From Amycolatopsis lurida (GTDB lineage Bacteria > Actinomycetota > Actinomycetes > Mycobacteriales > Pseudonocardiaceae), in assembly GCF_900105055.1 (NCBI RefSeq), contig NZ_FNTA01000004.1, positions 1,984,001-2,048,000 on the forward strand: DNA of 64,000 nucleotides. The letters run 5' to 3'. The first letter of the stretch is position 1. Every line of letters begins with the position of its first letter. The notes below the pieces were generated by a model. The model had not been told where the DNA came from and made no database searches. It was given only the letters and a program-made list of their open reading frames with translations. Position numbers and translations under genes: made by a program. Shown one piece after another: positions 26,518-35,207 of this stretch.

Positions 26518-27883
26518 GCAGGCCGATCACCACGATCAGCACGGCCACCGCACCGCTGGTGAACAGCTGCGTCCGCGCGTCGGCGTCCGTCCACATGAGA
26601 ATGAGCACGCCCGCCATCGCGATCAGCGCGACCCAGCTGAGCCACGGGAAACCCCACATCCGCACCGGCAGGTCCGCGGCCGTGCCGTCGCGGTCGGCGG
26701 CGCGGCGCAGCTTGAGCTGGGAGATCGCGATGAAGATCCAGACCAGGAGGATGTTCGCGCCGATGGCGTTCAGCAGGAACGGCAGGACGTGTTCGGGGGC
26801 GAGGAAGTTCAGCAGTACGGCCACGAAACCGAAGGCCACCGACGCGAGCACCGCCGTCCGCGGGACGCCGGCGGAGGACAGCTTCAGCATCGCGCGCGGC
26901 GCTTCACCGCGTCCGGCCAGGGAGAACACCATCCGCGAGGCGCCGTAGAGGTTCGCGTTCAGCGCCGAGAGCAACGACGTCAGCACGACGAAACTCATCA
27001 GGAGCGCGGCCGACGGCACCCCGATCCGCTCCAGGATGGTCACGAACGGGCTGGTGTTGGCCGAAGCGGTCTCCCACGGCAGCAACAGCACCATCAGCGC
27101 CACGGAACCGACGTAGAACAGCAGCAGCCGCACGATGACCGTGCGCGTGGTGCGCCGGATCGAATCCGCCGGGTCGTCGGACTCCGCCGCGGCGATGGTG
27201 ACCAGTTCCATGCCGCCGAAGGAGAACGCGACCGCGAGCAGACCGGTCAACACGCCTTGGAGGCCGTTGGGCAGGAAACCGCCGTGCCCGGTGATGTTGT
27301 CGAGGCCGACCGGCGACGTACCCGGCAGGATCCCGAACACCGCCAGCGTGCCGAGGACGAGGAAGCCGACCACGGCGGTCACCTTGATCGCGCCGAACCA
27401 GAACTCGAACTCCCCGAACGAGCGCACGGCGAACAGGTTCACCACGGTCAGCACGGCCATGAACAGCAGCACCCAGGTCCACTGTGGAATCTGCGGCAGC
27501 AGGCCGTTCGCGATCCCGGCCGCCGCGGTGGCCTCGGCCGCGACCACGACCACCAGCAGCGACCAGTACAGCCAGCCGACGGTGAACCCGGCCCAGCGAC
27601 CGAGCGCCTTTTCCGCGTACACCGAGAACGAACCGCTGCTCGGCTCGGCGGCGGCCATCTCGCCCAGCATGCGCATCACGAGCACCATGAGCAGACCCGC
27701 GACCACGTACGAGAGCAGGATGCCGGGGCCCGCGGTCTTGATCCCCGCGCCGGTACCGACGAACAGCCCGGCGCCGATCGCGCCGCTGATGGCCAGCATG
27801 GTGACGTGCCGCCGCCGGAAACCGGTACCGAGCGATCGGGTCTCGATCGCGGTCACGGGTTCGGCGGGACCTGGTGCGGGCAT
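26495..27883 (-). CDS. Amino-acid permease, APC superfamily (GabP/AAT-like)
   Basis: 462 aa with 12 membrane helices. The opening RRHVTMLAISGAIGAGLFVGTG is the APC substrate-binding signature; GEMAAAEPSSGSFSVYAEKALG in TM3 is typical of the AAT/GABA-permease branch. It lies 31 nt downstream of a PLP-dependent decarboxylase on the same strand, so it probably imports the substrate or exchanges it for the product amine. ATG at 27883; weak ribosome-binding site, consistent with coupling to the upstream gene. Confidence 0.88.
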   Translation of the reverse strand: MPAPGPAEPVTAIETRSLGTGFRRRHVTMLAISGAIGAGLFVGTGAGIKTAGPGILLSYVVAGLLMVLVMRMLGEMAAAEPSSGSFSVYAEKALGRWAGFTVGWLYWSLLVVVVAAEATAAAGIANGLLPQIPQWTWVLLFMAVLTVVNLFAVRSFGEFEFWFGAIKVTAVVGFLVLGTLAVFGILPGTSPVGLDNITGHGGFLPNGLQGVLTGLLAVAFSFGGMELVTIAAAESDDPADSIRRTTRTVIVRLLLFYVGSVALMVLLLPWETASANTSPFVTILERIGVPSAALLMSFVVLTSLLSALNANLYGASRMVFSLAGRGEAPRAMLKLSSAGVPRTAVLASVAFGFVAVLLNFLAPEHVLPFLLNAIGANILLVWIFIAISQLKLRRAADRDGTAADLPVRMWGFPWLSWVALIAMAGVLILMWTDADARTQLFTSGAVAVLIVVIGLLRRHPRR

Positions 27884-27914
27884 GGCGAATCCATTCGTCT
27901 GCGGTACTGGGAGC

Positions 27915-29297
27915 TCAACCGCGGGCCAACTCTTCCAGCCGCTCATGGAGCCGGTCGACGTGGTCCTCGCTTTCGGGCTTCATCAGCACGCTACGCAGGA
28001 TCCGCGCGCCGTCCGCATCCGCGTCGACCCCGGTGTGACGCAGACCGAACCGCGGCTCGCTCACCCGCAGCGTGCTGAGGAACACCGGTTCCCGCGCGGC
28101 GGCCATGCCGTTGCGCAGGATCCGAGCGCTCGCCTGGTCGATGTTCGACAGCGAAAGCGGTTCCGTGCGCGGGAAGTAGGTGACGATGTCGAGTTCCGGT
28201 GGCTGATACAGGTCGAACCGCTCGGAGTCCTCCAGCAGCTTCGCCCACCGCAACGCCGCGCGCCGCCCGGCCGCGAGCACCCGGCCCAGCCCGTCGGGTG
28301 TGGGCGGCAGCACCCGGAAGGTGAGCCACAACGCGGCGGCGGCCGCCCCCGCCCGGGAGCATTCGAGGCTGATCTCGCCGAGGTGCAGGTCTTCCGAGGT
28401 GAAGTAGGTGTACGGCGAATCGTGCAGGTAGAACCGGCCCGCCGCGGGATCCTTGAACAGCACCGCGCCGCAACCGTAGGGCTGGAGGCCGTGCTTGTGC
28501 GGGTCGATGACGATCGAATCGGCCTCGGCGATGGCGAGCCATGGGGCTTCGGGGAGCCCTTCGGGACCGTCCAAACCGGACAGAAGCCGGAAGAAACCAC
28601 CGTAGGCGGCATCGACGTGCACCCGGACGCCGTAGCGGTCCCGCAGCGCCAGCGCCTCGTGGACCGGCTCCACCGTGCCGAGCGCGGTCGTGCCGGCGGT
28701 GAGCACCACGGTGCCGATCTTCCCGGTGCGCAAGAGTTCTTCGAGCGCGTCGAGATCCATCGCGCCGCGCGCGTCGACAGGCACCGTATGCCCCTCGACG
28801 CCGAGCACCCCGCACATCCGGCCGTGCGTGTAGTGCGCCTCGGCGCTGTACGCGATCCCCTTGCCCGGATGCGTTTCCCGCGCGACGAACAGCGCCTCCA
28901 GGTTCGCCATCGTGCCGCTGGTGGTCAGGTGCCCCAGATGTTCCCGGTAGCCGAACATCGTGGCCAACTGCCGGACGACCTCGCGTTCCATCTCCGCGGT
29001 CGCGGGGCCGCCGTCGAGCGCGTGGTTGTTGGGATTGACCAGCATCGCGGCCAGGTAGCCGACCACCGCGGCCGGATGCGGCGGTTTGAGCATCTGGCCG
29101 GCATAGGACGGGTGGAAGAACGGGTAGTTGTCCTTCAACCGCTCGGTGAGCTCTTCGAACGCGGCTTCGAACCGACCGTCGGAGATCTCCAGCGACGGAT
29201 GCGGCCGGAAGGAACCGAACGTCTCCGCCCACGCCTCGTTCGACGTCAACGCCTGACCGAGCCAGTACCGGAAGTCCATCAAGCGCGCCCCTCGCAT
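27915..29297 (-). CDS. PLP-dependent group II amino-acid decarboxylase
   Basis: 460 aa, cytoplasmic. The PLP lysine is in IDPHKHGLQPYGCGAV; the ring-stacking histidine region is TTSGTMANLEALFVARE; the carboxylate-binding HVDAAYGGF precedes it. It aligns best in style with aromatic-L-amino-acid and glutamate decarboxylases of actinobacteria; the actual amino acid cannot be told. The pairing with an APC permease resembles decarboxylation-antiport systems. ATG at 29297 has GGAG seven bases upstream; a second ATG (MDFRYW) at 29279 is also preceded by a purine run. A MarR gene lies just upstream on the same strand. Confidence 0.9.
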   Translation of the reverse strand: MRGARLMDFRYWLGQALTSNEAWAETFGSFRPHPSLEISDGRFEAAFEELTERLKDNYPFFHPSYAGQMLKPPHPAAVVGYLAAMLVNPNNHALDGGPATAEMEREVVRQLATMFGYREHLGHLTTSGTMANLEALFVARETHPGKGIAYSAEAHYTHGRMCGVLGVEGHTVPVDARGAMDLDALEELLRTGKIGTVVLTAGTTALGTVEPVHEALALRDRYGVRVHVDAAYGGFFRLLSGLDGPEGLPEAPWLAIAEADSIVIDPHKHGLQPYGCGAVLFKDPAAGRFYLHDSPYTYFTSEDLHLGEISLECSRAGAAAAALWLTFRVLPPTPDGLGRVLAAGRRAALRWAKLLEDSERFDLYQPPELDIVTYFPRTEPLSLSNIDQASARILRNGMAAAREPVFLSTLRVSEPRFGLRHTGVDADADGARILRSVLMKPESEDHVDRLHERLEELARG

Positions 29298-29358
29298 CGT
29301 TCGGCTCCAAAAAACGTAGGAGTCGGCGGAGGTCTCGCGCAACCGTCTTCGGTAGGGG

Positions 29359-29892
29359 TCAGCTCTTCCGGGTACGCCGCTCCTCGCCCTTCTCCTCCAG
29401 CTGCCGGACGATCTCACGCAGCGAAGCGGCCAGTTCGGTGCAGTCCGCAGGGCTGAGCCGTGCGGTGACGAACGCTTCCTCCTGGTTGAACTCCGGGAAG
29501 AGCTCCCGCATCAGGCGCTCGCCTTCCGGGGTCAGCGCGAGCAGCACCAGACGTCCGTCGACCGGATGTTTGCGGCGGGTGACCAGGCCGTGCGCCTCCA
29601 GGGTCTTCATGACCCCGGTCAGCGTCCCCTTGGTGATACCGGACTCCGCGGCCACGTGCCGGGTCTCCTTCTCGCCGAAGATCCACACCACCCACAGCAC
29701 CACGAACGCGGTCCAGGTGAGACCGGCGGTGCGCAGGACCGAGTTCTCGAAATGCAGCCGGACGGCGGTCGCGGCGCGGTGGAGATTGGCCACCGCCTCC
29801 ATCCGCTCCCACAGCAGCGGGATCCCGCCCAGCTTGGCCCGCACGGCGTTCTCGGTCTCGGCCAGTGTGTGATACCCGGTCAACAGCCACAT
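29359..29892 (-). CDS. MarR-family regulator
   Basis: 177 aa winged-helix protein: NSVLRTAGLTWTAFVVLWVVW, recognition segment VAAESGITKGTLTGVMKTLE, wing KHPVDGRLVLLALTPEGE. It precedes the decarboxylase-permease pair on the same strand (62-nt gap) and is the natural candidate to control it, perhaps sensing a phenolic or amine ligand. ATG at 29892 with GGTGAGG close by; further upstream in-frame codons are possible. Confidence 0.85.
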   Translation of the reverse strand: MWLLTGYHTLAETENAVRAKLGGIPLLWERMEAVANLHRAATAVRLHFENSVLRTAGLTWTAFVVLWVVWIFGEKETRHVAAESGITKGTLTGVMKTLEAHGLVTRRKHPVDGRLVLLALTPEGERLMRELFPEFNQEEAFVTARLSPADCTELAASLREIVRQLEEKGEERRTRKS

Positions 29893-29995
29893 CCTCACCG
29901 GCACCGGAGGTACCAGCCGATGGGCGCGCACCCCCGCGCACCCGCTCCGCAGATCGTATGCGGAACGGGCGGGAGTCCACAGTGGTCTTCCGGGG

Positions 29996-30268
29996 CTAGG
30001 CGGCGGACGCGAGCGGCTCCAGGAGATCCTGTCCTGTTTCGGACAACTCCGCGGGTACCCGGCTGCCGGGAACGCCACCGGCGGGCATCCGGATCAGCCC
30101 GGCGTGGGCGAGGCGGTGGGCCGTGCTCTGGTCGCTGCACGGCAGGCCGTCGACATAGAGATCCGGCTCCAGGCTGACGGTGATCTCAGCCCGGCCCTGA
30201 GCCACCGCTCGCAACATGGCCAGGGCCCGGCATGACAGGCCTTCGGGATCTTTGGCTCTCTCGTTCAT
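29996..30268 (-). CDS. Small conserved-looking protein, function unknown
   Basis: 90 aa, soluble. Pattern: LSCRALAMLRAVAQGRAEITVSL, then PDLYVDGLPCSDQSTAHRLAHAGLI, ending in a helix LSETGQDLLEPLAS. It resembles a single winged-helix or adaptor unit of actinomycete small proteins but has no named motif. AGAGGAG precedes the ATG by nine bases, supporting expression. Confidence 0.65.
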   Translation of the reverse strand: MNERAKDPEGLSCRALAMLRAVAQGRAEITVSLEPDLYVDGLPCSDQSTAHRLAHAGLIRMPAGGVPGSRVPAELSETGQDLLEPLASAA

Positions 30269-30328
30269 TCGGGGTCACTCCTCTGACCTGGGAGTTTCCC
30301 GTTCACCGCGGTTCAAACATGACACCGG

Positions 30329-31246
30329 TCACCGTGCGGGGACAGCCGCGCGATGCTCGGCGATGTCGCCGAACAGGTCGCCCAGCTCCTCGACGCGCTC
30401 GAGCACCTGCTCGGCGGTGAACAGCAGATCCTCGGCCTTGCGGCAGGCTTCGACCTCCTCCCAGGTCACCGGCGTGGAGACGGTCGGGATGGCGCGGCCC
30501 CGCAGCGAGTACGGCGCGATGGTGGTCTTGGCGGTGTTGTTCTGGCTCCAGTCGATGAACACGCGACCGGGGCGGATGGCCTTCGTCATCCTCGCGACCA
30601 CGGTTTCCGGTGAGCGGCGCGCGAGTTCCTCCGCGACGGCCTTGGCGTACTCGGAGGTGCGTTCGTCGGATCGCGTACGAACCGGGCAGTACAGCTGCAT
30701 TCCCTTGTTGCCGCTCGTCTTCGCGTACACCGTGAGGCCGTCCCCGACGAGCAGATCGCTGAGGATCTCGGCCACCCGGCAGCAGTCGACGACGTCCGCG
30801 GGCGGCCCGGGATCGAGGTCGAACACCAGCAGATCGGGCGATCTCCGCGCGCCGCGCGGGCCGACCGTCCACTGTGGAATGTGCAGTTCCAGTGCGGCGA
30901 GATTGGCCGCCCACATCAGGGTGGGCAGGTCGCCGACGACCGGGTAGTCGAGCGTCTCGTCCCCACCCCGGCGGCCGCGATTGGTGAGCCGGGCCGTGCG
31001 CACCCAGTCGGGCGCGTGCCGGGAAACGTTCTTCTCGTAGAACGGTTCGCCGTCGACGCCGTCCGGGAACCGGCGGAACGTGGCGGCGCGATCGCGCAGA
31101 TGGGGGAGTATGACGGGGGCTATCCGGCGGTAATAGTCGAGGACCTCGCGCTTGGTGAAACCGTGCGCGGGGTAAAGCACCTTGTCCAGATTGGACAGGC
31201 CCAGCCGTCGCCCCTCGACCTCGACCGTTATCCGCTCTTCAGGCAC
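30329..31246 (-). CDS. Primase-polymerase of the PolD/LigC-associated type
   Basis: About 305 aa archaeo-eukaryotic primase fold: LSNLDKVLYPAHGFTKREVLDYY, metal-binding DLDPGPPADV, SGNKGMQLYCPV and FIDWSQNN. The Gln in GMQLY rather than His follows the mycobacterial LigC-linked polymerases, which fill short gaps in base excision or end repair, more than LigD. The divergent ligase beside it repeats the mycobacterial ligC arrangement. GTG 31246 is chosen because the longer ATG form (31294) would overlap the start codon of the ligase on the other strand; the two starts would then share CATG. Confidence 0.85.
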   Translation of the reverse strand: MPEERITVEVEGRRLGLSNLDKVLYPAHGFTKREVLDYYRRIAPVILPHLRDRAATFRRFPDGVDGEPFYEKNVSRHAPDWVRTARLTNRGRRGGDETLDYPVVGDLPTLMWAANLAALELHIPQWTVGPRGARRSPDLLVFDLDPGPPADVVDCCRVAEILSDLLVGDGLTVYAKTSGNKGMQLYCPVRTRSDERTSEYAKAVAEELARRSPETVVARMTKAIRPGRVFIDWSQNNTAKTTIAPYSLRGRAIPTVSTPVTWEEVEACRKAEDLLFTAEQVLERVEELGDLFGDIAEHRAAVPAR

Positions 31247-31292
31247 CCTTCGACGATAGATCACCGGCGGGGTTTCCGGGGTACCGTGAGGC

Positions 31293-32258
31293 ATGAGCAC
31301 CGTGCCGGACGCGATCGCCCCGATGCTGGCGACCGACGGTGACCTGCCCACCGGCGGCTGGGGCTACGAATACAAATGGGACGGCTACCGCTGCTGCCTG
31401 CGTGTCGCACGGGACGGCGAGACGCGCCTGACCAGCCGCCGCGGCCTCGACATCACGGCGACGTACCCGGACGTGACCGCCGAAGCGCTCAGCGGCCGCG
31501 AGGCCATCCTCGACGGCGAAATCGTCGTCCTCGACGACCAGGGGCGCCCCAGCTTCCCGCTGCTGCAAACGCGGCATCTGCGCACTCCGGACGCATCGCT
31601 GCTGGAACGCAGCCCAGTGCACTTCTTCGCCTTCGACGTGCTGTTCCTCGACGGCGACGCCCTGCTCGACGAGCCGTACGAGGCTCGGCGCGAGGTGCTG
31701 ACGTCGTTGGGGGCGGGCGGGCGCATCGCCGTCCCGCCGGCGTACACCGACGGCGACATCTCCCCCGATCAGCTGCTCGAAGTCGTCCGGCAACACGGGC
31801 TCGAAGGGCTGATCGCGAAGAAGCTCGACAGCCGGTACCACCCCGGCAAGCGGACTCGGCACTGGATCAAACGGGCGCTGTGGCACACCCGGGAGGTCGT
31901 GATCGGCGGCTGGCGCCCCGGCGACGGTCGGCGCTCGGGGACACTCGGCGCGTTGCTGCTGGGCGCGTACGACGAATCCGGCGGCCTTCGGTACATCGGC
32001 GACGTCGGGACGGGCTTCAGCGACAAGGTCCTGGGAGATCTCCACGCCCGGCTCACCCCGCTGGAGCGGAAGAAGCCACCGTTCACTTCGGAGGTCCCCC
32101 GCGATCGGGCACGGGGGGTGCGCTGGGTCGAGCCCGAGCTCGTCGGGGAGGTCGTCCACCGGAACTGGACCCCGGACGGCCGCCTGCGGCACACGACCTG
32201 GCGAGGACTGCGGGCGGACAAGACACCCGAGGACGTCACACTTCCCTCCGCTGGATGA
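31293..32258 (+). CDS. ATP-dependent DNA ligase, LigC type
   Basis: 321 aa. The adenylated lysine is in YEYKWDGYR (motif I), then DGEIVVLDDQGRPSF (III/IIIa), HFFAFDVLFLDG, EGLIAKKLDSRYHPGKR (IV) and TRHWIKRA (V), followed by an OB-fold with GVRWVEPELV. No polymerase or phosphoesterase domain is fused, so it is LigC-like and works with the divergent primase-polymerase in DNA end or gap repair. Ku is not in the window. The end overlaps the convergent VOC gene by 23 nt. Confidence 0.93.
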   Translation: MSTVPDAIAPMLATDGDLPTGGWGYEYKWDGYRCCLRVARDGETRLTSRRGLDITATYPDVTAEALSGREAILDGEIVVLDDQGRPSFPLLQTRHLRTPDASLLERSPVHFFAFDVLFLDGDALLDEPYEARREVLTSLGAGGRIAVPPAYTDGDISPDQLLEVVRQHGLEGLIAKKLDSRYHPGKRTRHWIKRALWHTREVVIGGWRPGDGRRSGTLGALLLGAYDESGGLRYIGDVGTGFSDKVLGDLHARLTPLERKKPPFTSEVPRDRARGVRWVEPELVGEVVHRNWTPDGRLRHTTWRGLRADKTPEDVTLPSAG

Positions 32259-32634
32259 AGCGCAGCATGTTCCCGGAGGGGTCGAGGAAGGCACAATCGC
32301 GGGCTCCGTCGGGCTGGTCGATCGGTTCCTGCATCACTTCCGCGCCCGCCGCCTCGATGCGCTCGAAAGTGCCGTCGCAGTCGTCGGTCGCGAAGACGAG
32401 ACGGCTCAGCAAGGCTTTGGACATCAGGTCTTCGATCGCGGACCGGTCCGACGGTGAGGCACCCCGGTCGGCGCCGGGCGGTTCGAGGACGATCCGCACG
32501 TCCGGCTGCGAAGGCGGGCCGACACTCAACGGTCCGTCGTTCCACACGGTGAAGCCGAGCACGTCACGGTAGAAGCCGAGCGCGCTGCCGAGATCGTGGA
32601 CGGCGAGCGTGCAGGAGGAGAACCGGAGGTCCAT
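32236..32634 (-). CDS. VOC (glyoxalase/dioxygenase-fold) protein
   Basis: 132 aa with two beta-alpha-beta-beta-beta units: SSCTLAVHDLGSALGFYRDVLGFTV at the start and FLDPSGNMLRFIQRRE at the end. One conserved acidic ligand is in DPSGN. Such proteins isomerise or bind small metabolites, and many are resistance or detoxification proteins. Only 5 nt after the ECF sigma-factor gene, so likely in the same transcript and possibly part of its regulon. Confidence 0.85.
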   Translation of the reverse strand: MDLRFSSCTLAVHDLGSALGFYRDVLGFTVWNDGPLSVGPPSQPDVRIVLEPPGADRGASPSDRSAIEDLMSKALLSRLVFATDDCDGTFERIEAAGAEVMQEPIDQPDGARDCAFLDPSGNMLRFIQRREV

Positions 32635-32639
32635 ACCGG

Positions 32640-33494
32640 TCAGACTTCGCTGACTTTGGCGCTGAGAAAGGCGATGTCGCGGCCCCGGAGGCGCTCCGGG
32701 TCGGTGTCGATGTCGATCCGGGTGATCTTCCCGTCGCCGAAGCTGAACGTGAAGACGGCCTTCGCCTCGCCGCGATGCGACCAGACGGCCGACGGAACGC
32801 CGTCGACCAAGGCAAGCCGGGCCGCCTCGGCGCGTCCGGAGAAGAAGGCCGCCACCGCTTGGCCGCCGCGGACCTCGCCGACCACGGCATCCGGGTCGAG
32901 CAGTTCGAGCAGGGCTTCGAAATCCCCGTTCCGGGCGGCGGCCAGGAAGGCGGCGATGACCTCCCGCTTCGGGGATCGCGCGGCGTCGGTCTCGTCCGAG
33001 GCGGTCTGCACCCGGCGCCGCGCCCGGCTCGCGAGCTGCCGGGACGCGGCCGGGGAACGGCCGAGGATAGTGCCGATCTCACCGAACGACACGGCGAACA
33101 CGTCGTGCAGGACGAACGCGAGCCGCTCGGCGGGGGTCAGCCTGTCCAGCACCACCATCAGCGCGACCCCGACCGAGTCGGCCAGCAACGCCTCGTCCTC
33201 CGGGTCTTCCTGGGCGATGTCCGGCGCGGCGGGCTCGGGCGGTAGCGCCCCGGCGGACTCCTCCCGCCTGGCGCGACGGGATTCCAGCATGTTCAGGCAC
33301 ACCCTGGCGACGACCGTGGTCAGCCAGCCCGCCGGATTCTCGATCTCGCCGGTGTCCGCGCGGCTGACCCGCAGCCACGCCTCCTGCACCGCGTCCTCGG
33401 CCTCCCCGGGTGAGCCGAGGATCCGGTAGGCCACCGCCCGCAAGCGGCTCTGGTGCTCGGCGAACCGCTCGCTCACCCAATCGTGCTCGGCCAT
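32640..33494 (-). CDS. ECF sigma factor of the ECF41 (SigJ-like) group
   Basis: 284 aa. Region 2 (HQSRLRAVAYRILGSPGEAEDAVQEAWLR) and region 4 (LTPAERLAFVLHDVFAVSFGEIGTILGRSPAASRQLASRAR) are followed by a SnoaL/NTF2-like domain of about 110 residues whose end GDGKITRID and DTDPERLRGRDI matches the regulatory C-terminus of ECF41 sigmas. No anti-sigma gene adjoins, as usual for this group: the C-terminal domain replaces it. Divergent from a VOC protein with mirrored promoters between them. ATG at 33494. Confidence 0.92.
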   Translation of the reverse strand: MAEHDWVSERFAEHQSRLRAVAYRILGSPGEAEDAVQEAWLRVSRADTGEIENPAGWLTTVVARVCLNMLESRRARREESAGALPPEPAAPDIAQEDPEDEALLADSVGVALMVVLDRLTPAERLAFVLHDVFAVSFGEIGTILGRSPAASRQLASRARRRVQTASDETDAARSPKREVIAAFLAAARNGDFEALLELLDPDAVVGEVRGGQAVAAFFSGRAEAARLALVDGVPSAVWSHRGEAKAVFTFSFGDGKITRIDIDTDPERLRGRDIAFLSAKVSEV

Positions 33495-33495
33495 C

Positions 33496-33558
33496 TGTCA
33501 CATTCCTCCGTCCAGGTCGGTCACATCGAATGACCGGTGAACCCGTCCCGATGTGACA
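33496..33558. promoter_or_regulatory. Mirror-image ECF41-type promoters
   Basis: TGTCACA (33496-33502), 16 nt, then GGTC (33519-33522) on the plus strand toward the VOC gene; on the minus strand TGTCACA (33558-33552), 16 nt, then GGTC (33535-33532) toward the sigma gene. The published ECF41 consensus is TGTCACA, about 16 nt, CGTC; only the first base of the -10 differs, identically in both. Confidence 0.7.
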
Positions 33559-33599
33559 TCGCCGGTCCGTCCACCTTCACGACCCCACGGGAGAACCTC

Positions 33600-34013
33600 A
33601 TGAAAGCGCACGTCAGCTCGATCCTCCTCGGTGTCCAGGACCTGGCCAGGTCCAAGGCGTTCTACACCGAGGGGCTCGGCTGGAAGATCAAGGACGACTA
33701 CGGCGTCTCGGTGTTCTTCGAACCGGACGGCGGCTCGCGGGTCGGCTTCTACGGCCGCGAAGGACTGGCCGGTCAGGTGGGCACGAGCGCCGAAGGCAGC
33801 GGGTTCAGCGGGCTGGTCCTCACCTACGTCGTCCGCAGCGAAACCCGCGTCGACGAGGTCGTCGCGGAGGCGGAAAAGGCCGGCGCCACGATCCTGAAAC
33901 CCGCGGGCGCCCTGCCGTGGGGTGGGTACGGCGGCACCTTCGCGGACCTGGACGGCTACATCTGGAGCATCGGTTACAGCCCGAAGGGGACGGATCAGCC
34001 GTACGCGGAGTGA
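33600..34013 (+). CDS. VOC-family protein, likely ECF41 target
   Basis: 137 aa: HVSSILLGVQDLARSKAFYTEGLGWKI at the start, and the second unit ending in GYGGTFADLDGYIWSIGY. Usual length for a single-chain VOC domain that dimerises. ECF41 sigma factors typically control one neighbouring metabolic gene, and the shared promoter motif makes this the candidate. ATG at 33600 is preceded by GGGAG. Function (detoxification or extradiol-like binding) cannot be fixed. Confidence 0.87.
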   Translation: MKAHVSSILLGVQDLARSKAFYTEGLGWKIKDDYGVSVFFEPDGGSRVGFYGREGLAGQVGTSAEGSGFSGLVLTYVVRSETRVDEVVAEAEKAGATILKPAGALPWGGYGGTFADLDGYIWSIGYSPKGTDQPYAE

Positions 34014-34156
34014 TCACCGCGTGAGCCTGGCCCCTCGCTCCGCGCGAGGGGCCGGGACCGTGTCCCCGGCGTGTCAGTGCCGTGGCGGTCCGGTGTCAGG
34101 CCGGTCGGTGATCGTTGCTTTCACCACGAGAGATCACCACCACCGAGGAGTTCGAG

Positions 34157-34969
34157 ATGTCTGTTTTCCCCACGCCGGAGCCGATCACCGCCACGCTGAC
34201 CATCGCCGGTGCCCGGGTGCGCGTCGCCGCGAGCGAGCGCCCGGACACGGTGGTGCTGGTCGAGCCGATCGACGCCGCGAGCAAGTCGGACGTGAAGGTC
34301 GCCGCGAACACCAAGGTCGGCTTCGACGGCGGGAAACTGTCGATCGAGACGAAAAAGGCAGGCGGCAAGAACGGCTCGGTCGCGATCACCGTCGAGGTGC
34401 CCACCGGTTCACGGCTGGTGCTGAACACGGCTTGGTCGGACGTGAACGCCGAAGGCCAGTTCGGCGACTGCTCGCTGGAGATGTCGTCGGGCCGGATCCA
34501 CCTCGACCGCGTCACGGCGGTGCGCGGCGACCTCGCGGCCGGCGAGGTCGTGATCGGGCACGTCGCCGGGACCGTGGACGTGGAAGGCGGCTCGGCCGGA
34601 GTCCGGATCGGCGAGGTCGGCGGCGTCGTCAGGTACTCGGGTGCGACCGGAAAGGTCTGGATCGGGCACGCGCGGTCCGACGTCGACCTCGCCGGTTCGA
34701 GCGGCAGTTTCGACATCGACCGCGCCGACGGCGACGTCGTCGCACAGGCCGCCAACTGCCCGATCCGCATCGGGCGGCTGTCGCGCGGTTCCGCCGAACT
34801 GGCGAACGCGTCCGGTGGCATCGAGGTCGGCGTCGAAGCGGACGCCGCGTCGGTGGATGCCAAGAGCACCAAGGGATCCGTGCGCAACTCCGTCGCCGAC
34901 GGCGAGGGCGGCGTCAAGGTCCACGCGCGCACGCGGCTCGACGACATCGTCATCCACCGCGCCGCGTGA
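34157..34969 (+). CDS. DUF4097-type beta-solenoid protein
   Basis: 270 aa built from repeating beta strands (SGRIHLDRVTAV, AGEVVIGHVAG, GVRIGEVGG, GKVWIGHARSD and so on), the right-handed beta-helix pattern of DUF4097/adhesin-like proteins of actinobacteria. No signal peptide or membrane anchor, so cytoplasmic. Such genes often sit next to regulators, but the function is unknown. GAGGAG precedes the ATG. A strong hairpin follows. Confidence 0.82.
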   Translation: MSVFPTPEPITATLTIAGARVRVAASERPDTVVLVEPIDAASKSDVKVAANTKVGFDGGKLSIETKKAGGKNGSVAITVEVPTGSRLVLNTAWSDVNAEGQFGDCSLEMSSGRIHLDRVTAVRGDLAAGEVVIGHVAGTVDVEGGSAGVRIGEVGGVVRYSGATGKVWIGHARSDVDLAGSSGSFDIDRADGDVVAQAANCPIRIGRLSRGSAELANASGGIEVGVEADAASVDAKSTKGSVRNSVADGEGGVKVHARTRLDDIVIHRAA

Positions 34970-34997
34970 GCCTCGGGCCGCGTGAGCCCCGGGTCGG

Positions 34998-35031
34998 GGT
35001 GGTCGCAATTAGTCACCTAATTGCGACCACC
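34998..35031. terminator. Perfect 15-bp hairpin
   Basis: GGTGGTCGCAATTAG (34998-35012) pairs exactly with 35017-35031 over a TCAC loop. Located 28 nt after the DUF4097 stop; probable terminator. The lack of a U-run is usual in high-GC actinomycetes. Confidence 0.75.
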
Positions 35032-35207
35032 TCCGCGTTGTTTCGCCTTGCGCTTGATTGCTGAATTCGGGCGTCTTGGGGCTTCTCTTCGCTCGCTTCG
35101 CGCTCTTCGCGCTCTTAAAACTCCTTCGCTACTGCCATTTTTCGGCAATTTCCTCGCTGGGCCGTTTGGACTAGCGCAAGTGTTCGAGTTGGAGTAGCTT
35201 TGAGGTC

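Noticed and set aside
30329..32258. Full bacterial NHEJ operon
   Set aside because: No Ku gene and no LigD phosphoesterase domain are present; the pair matches LigC/PolD instead.
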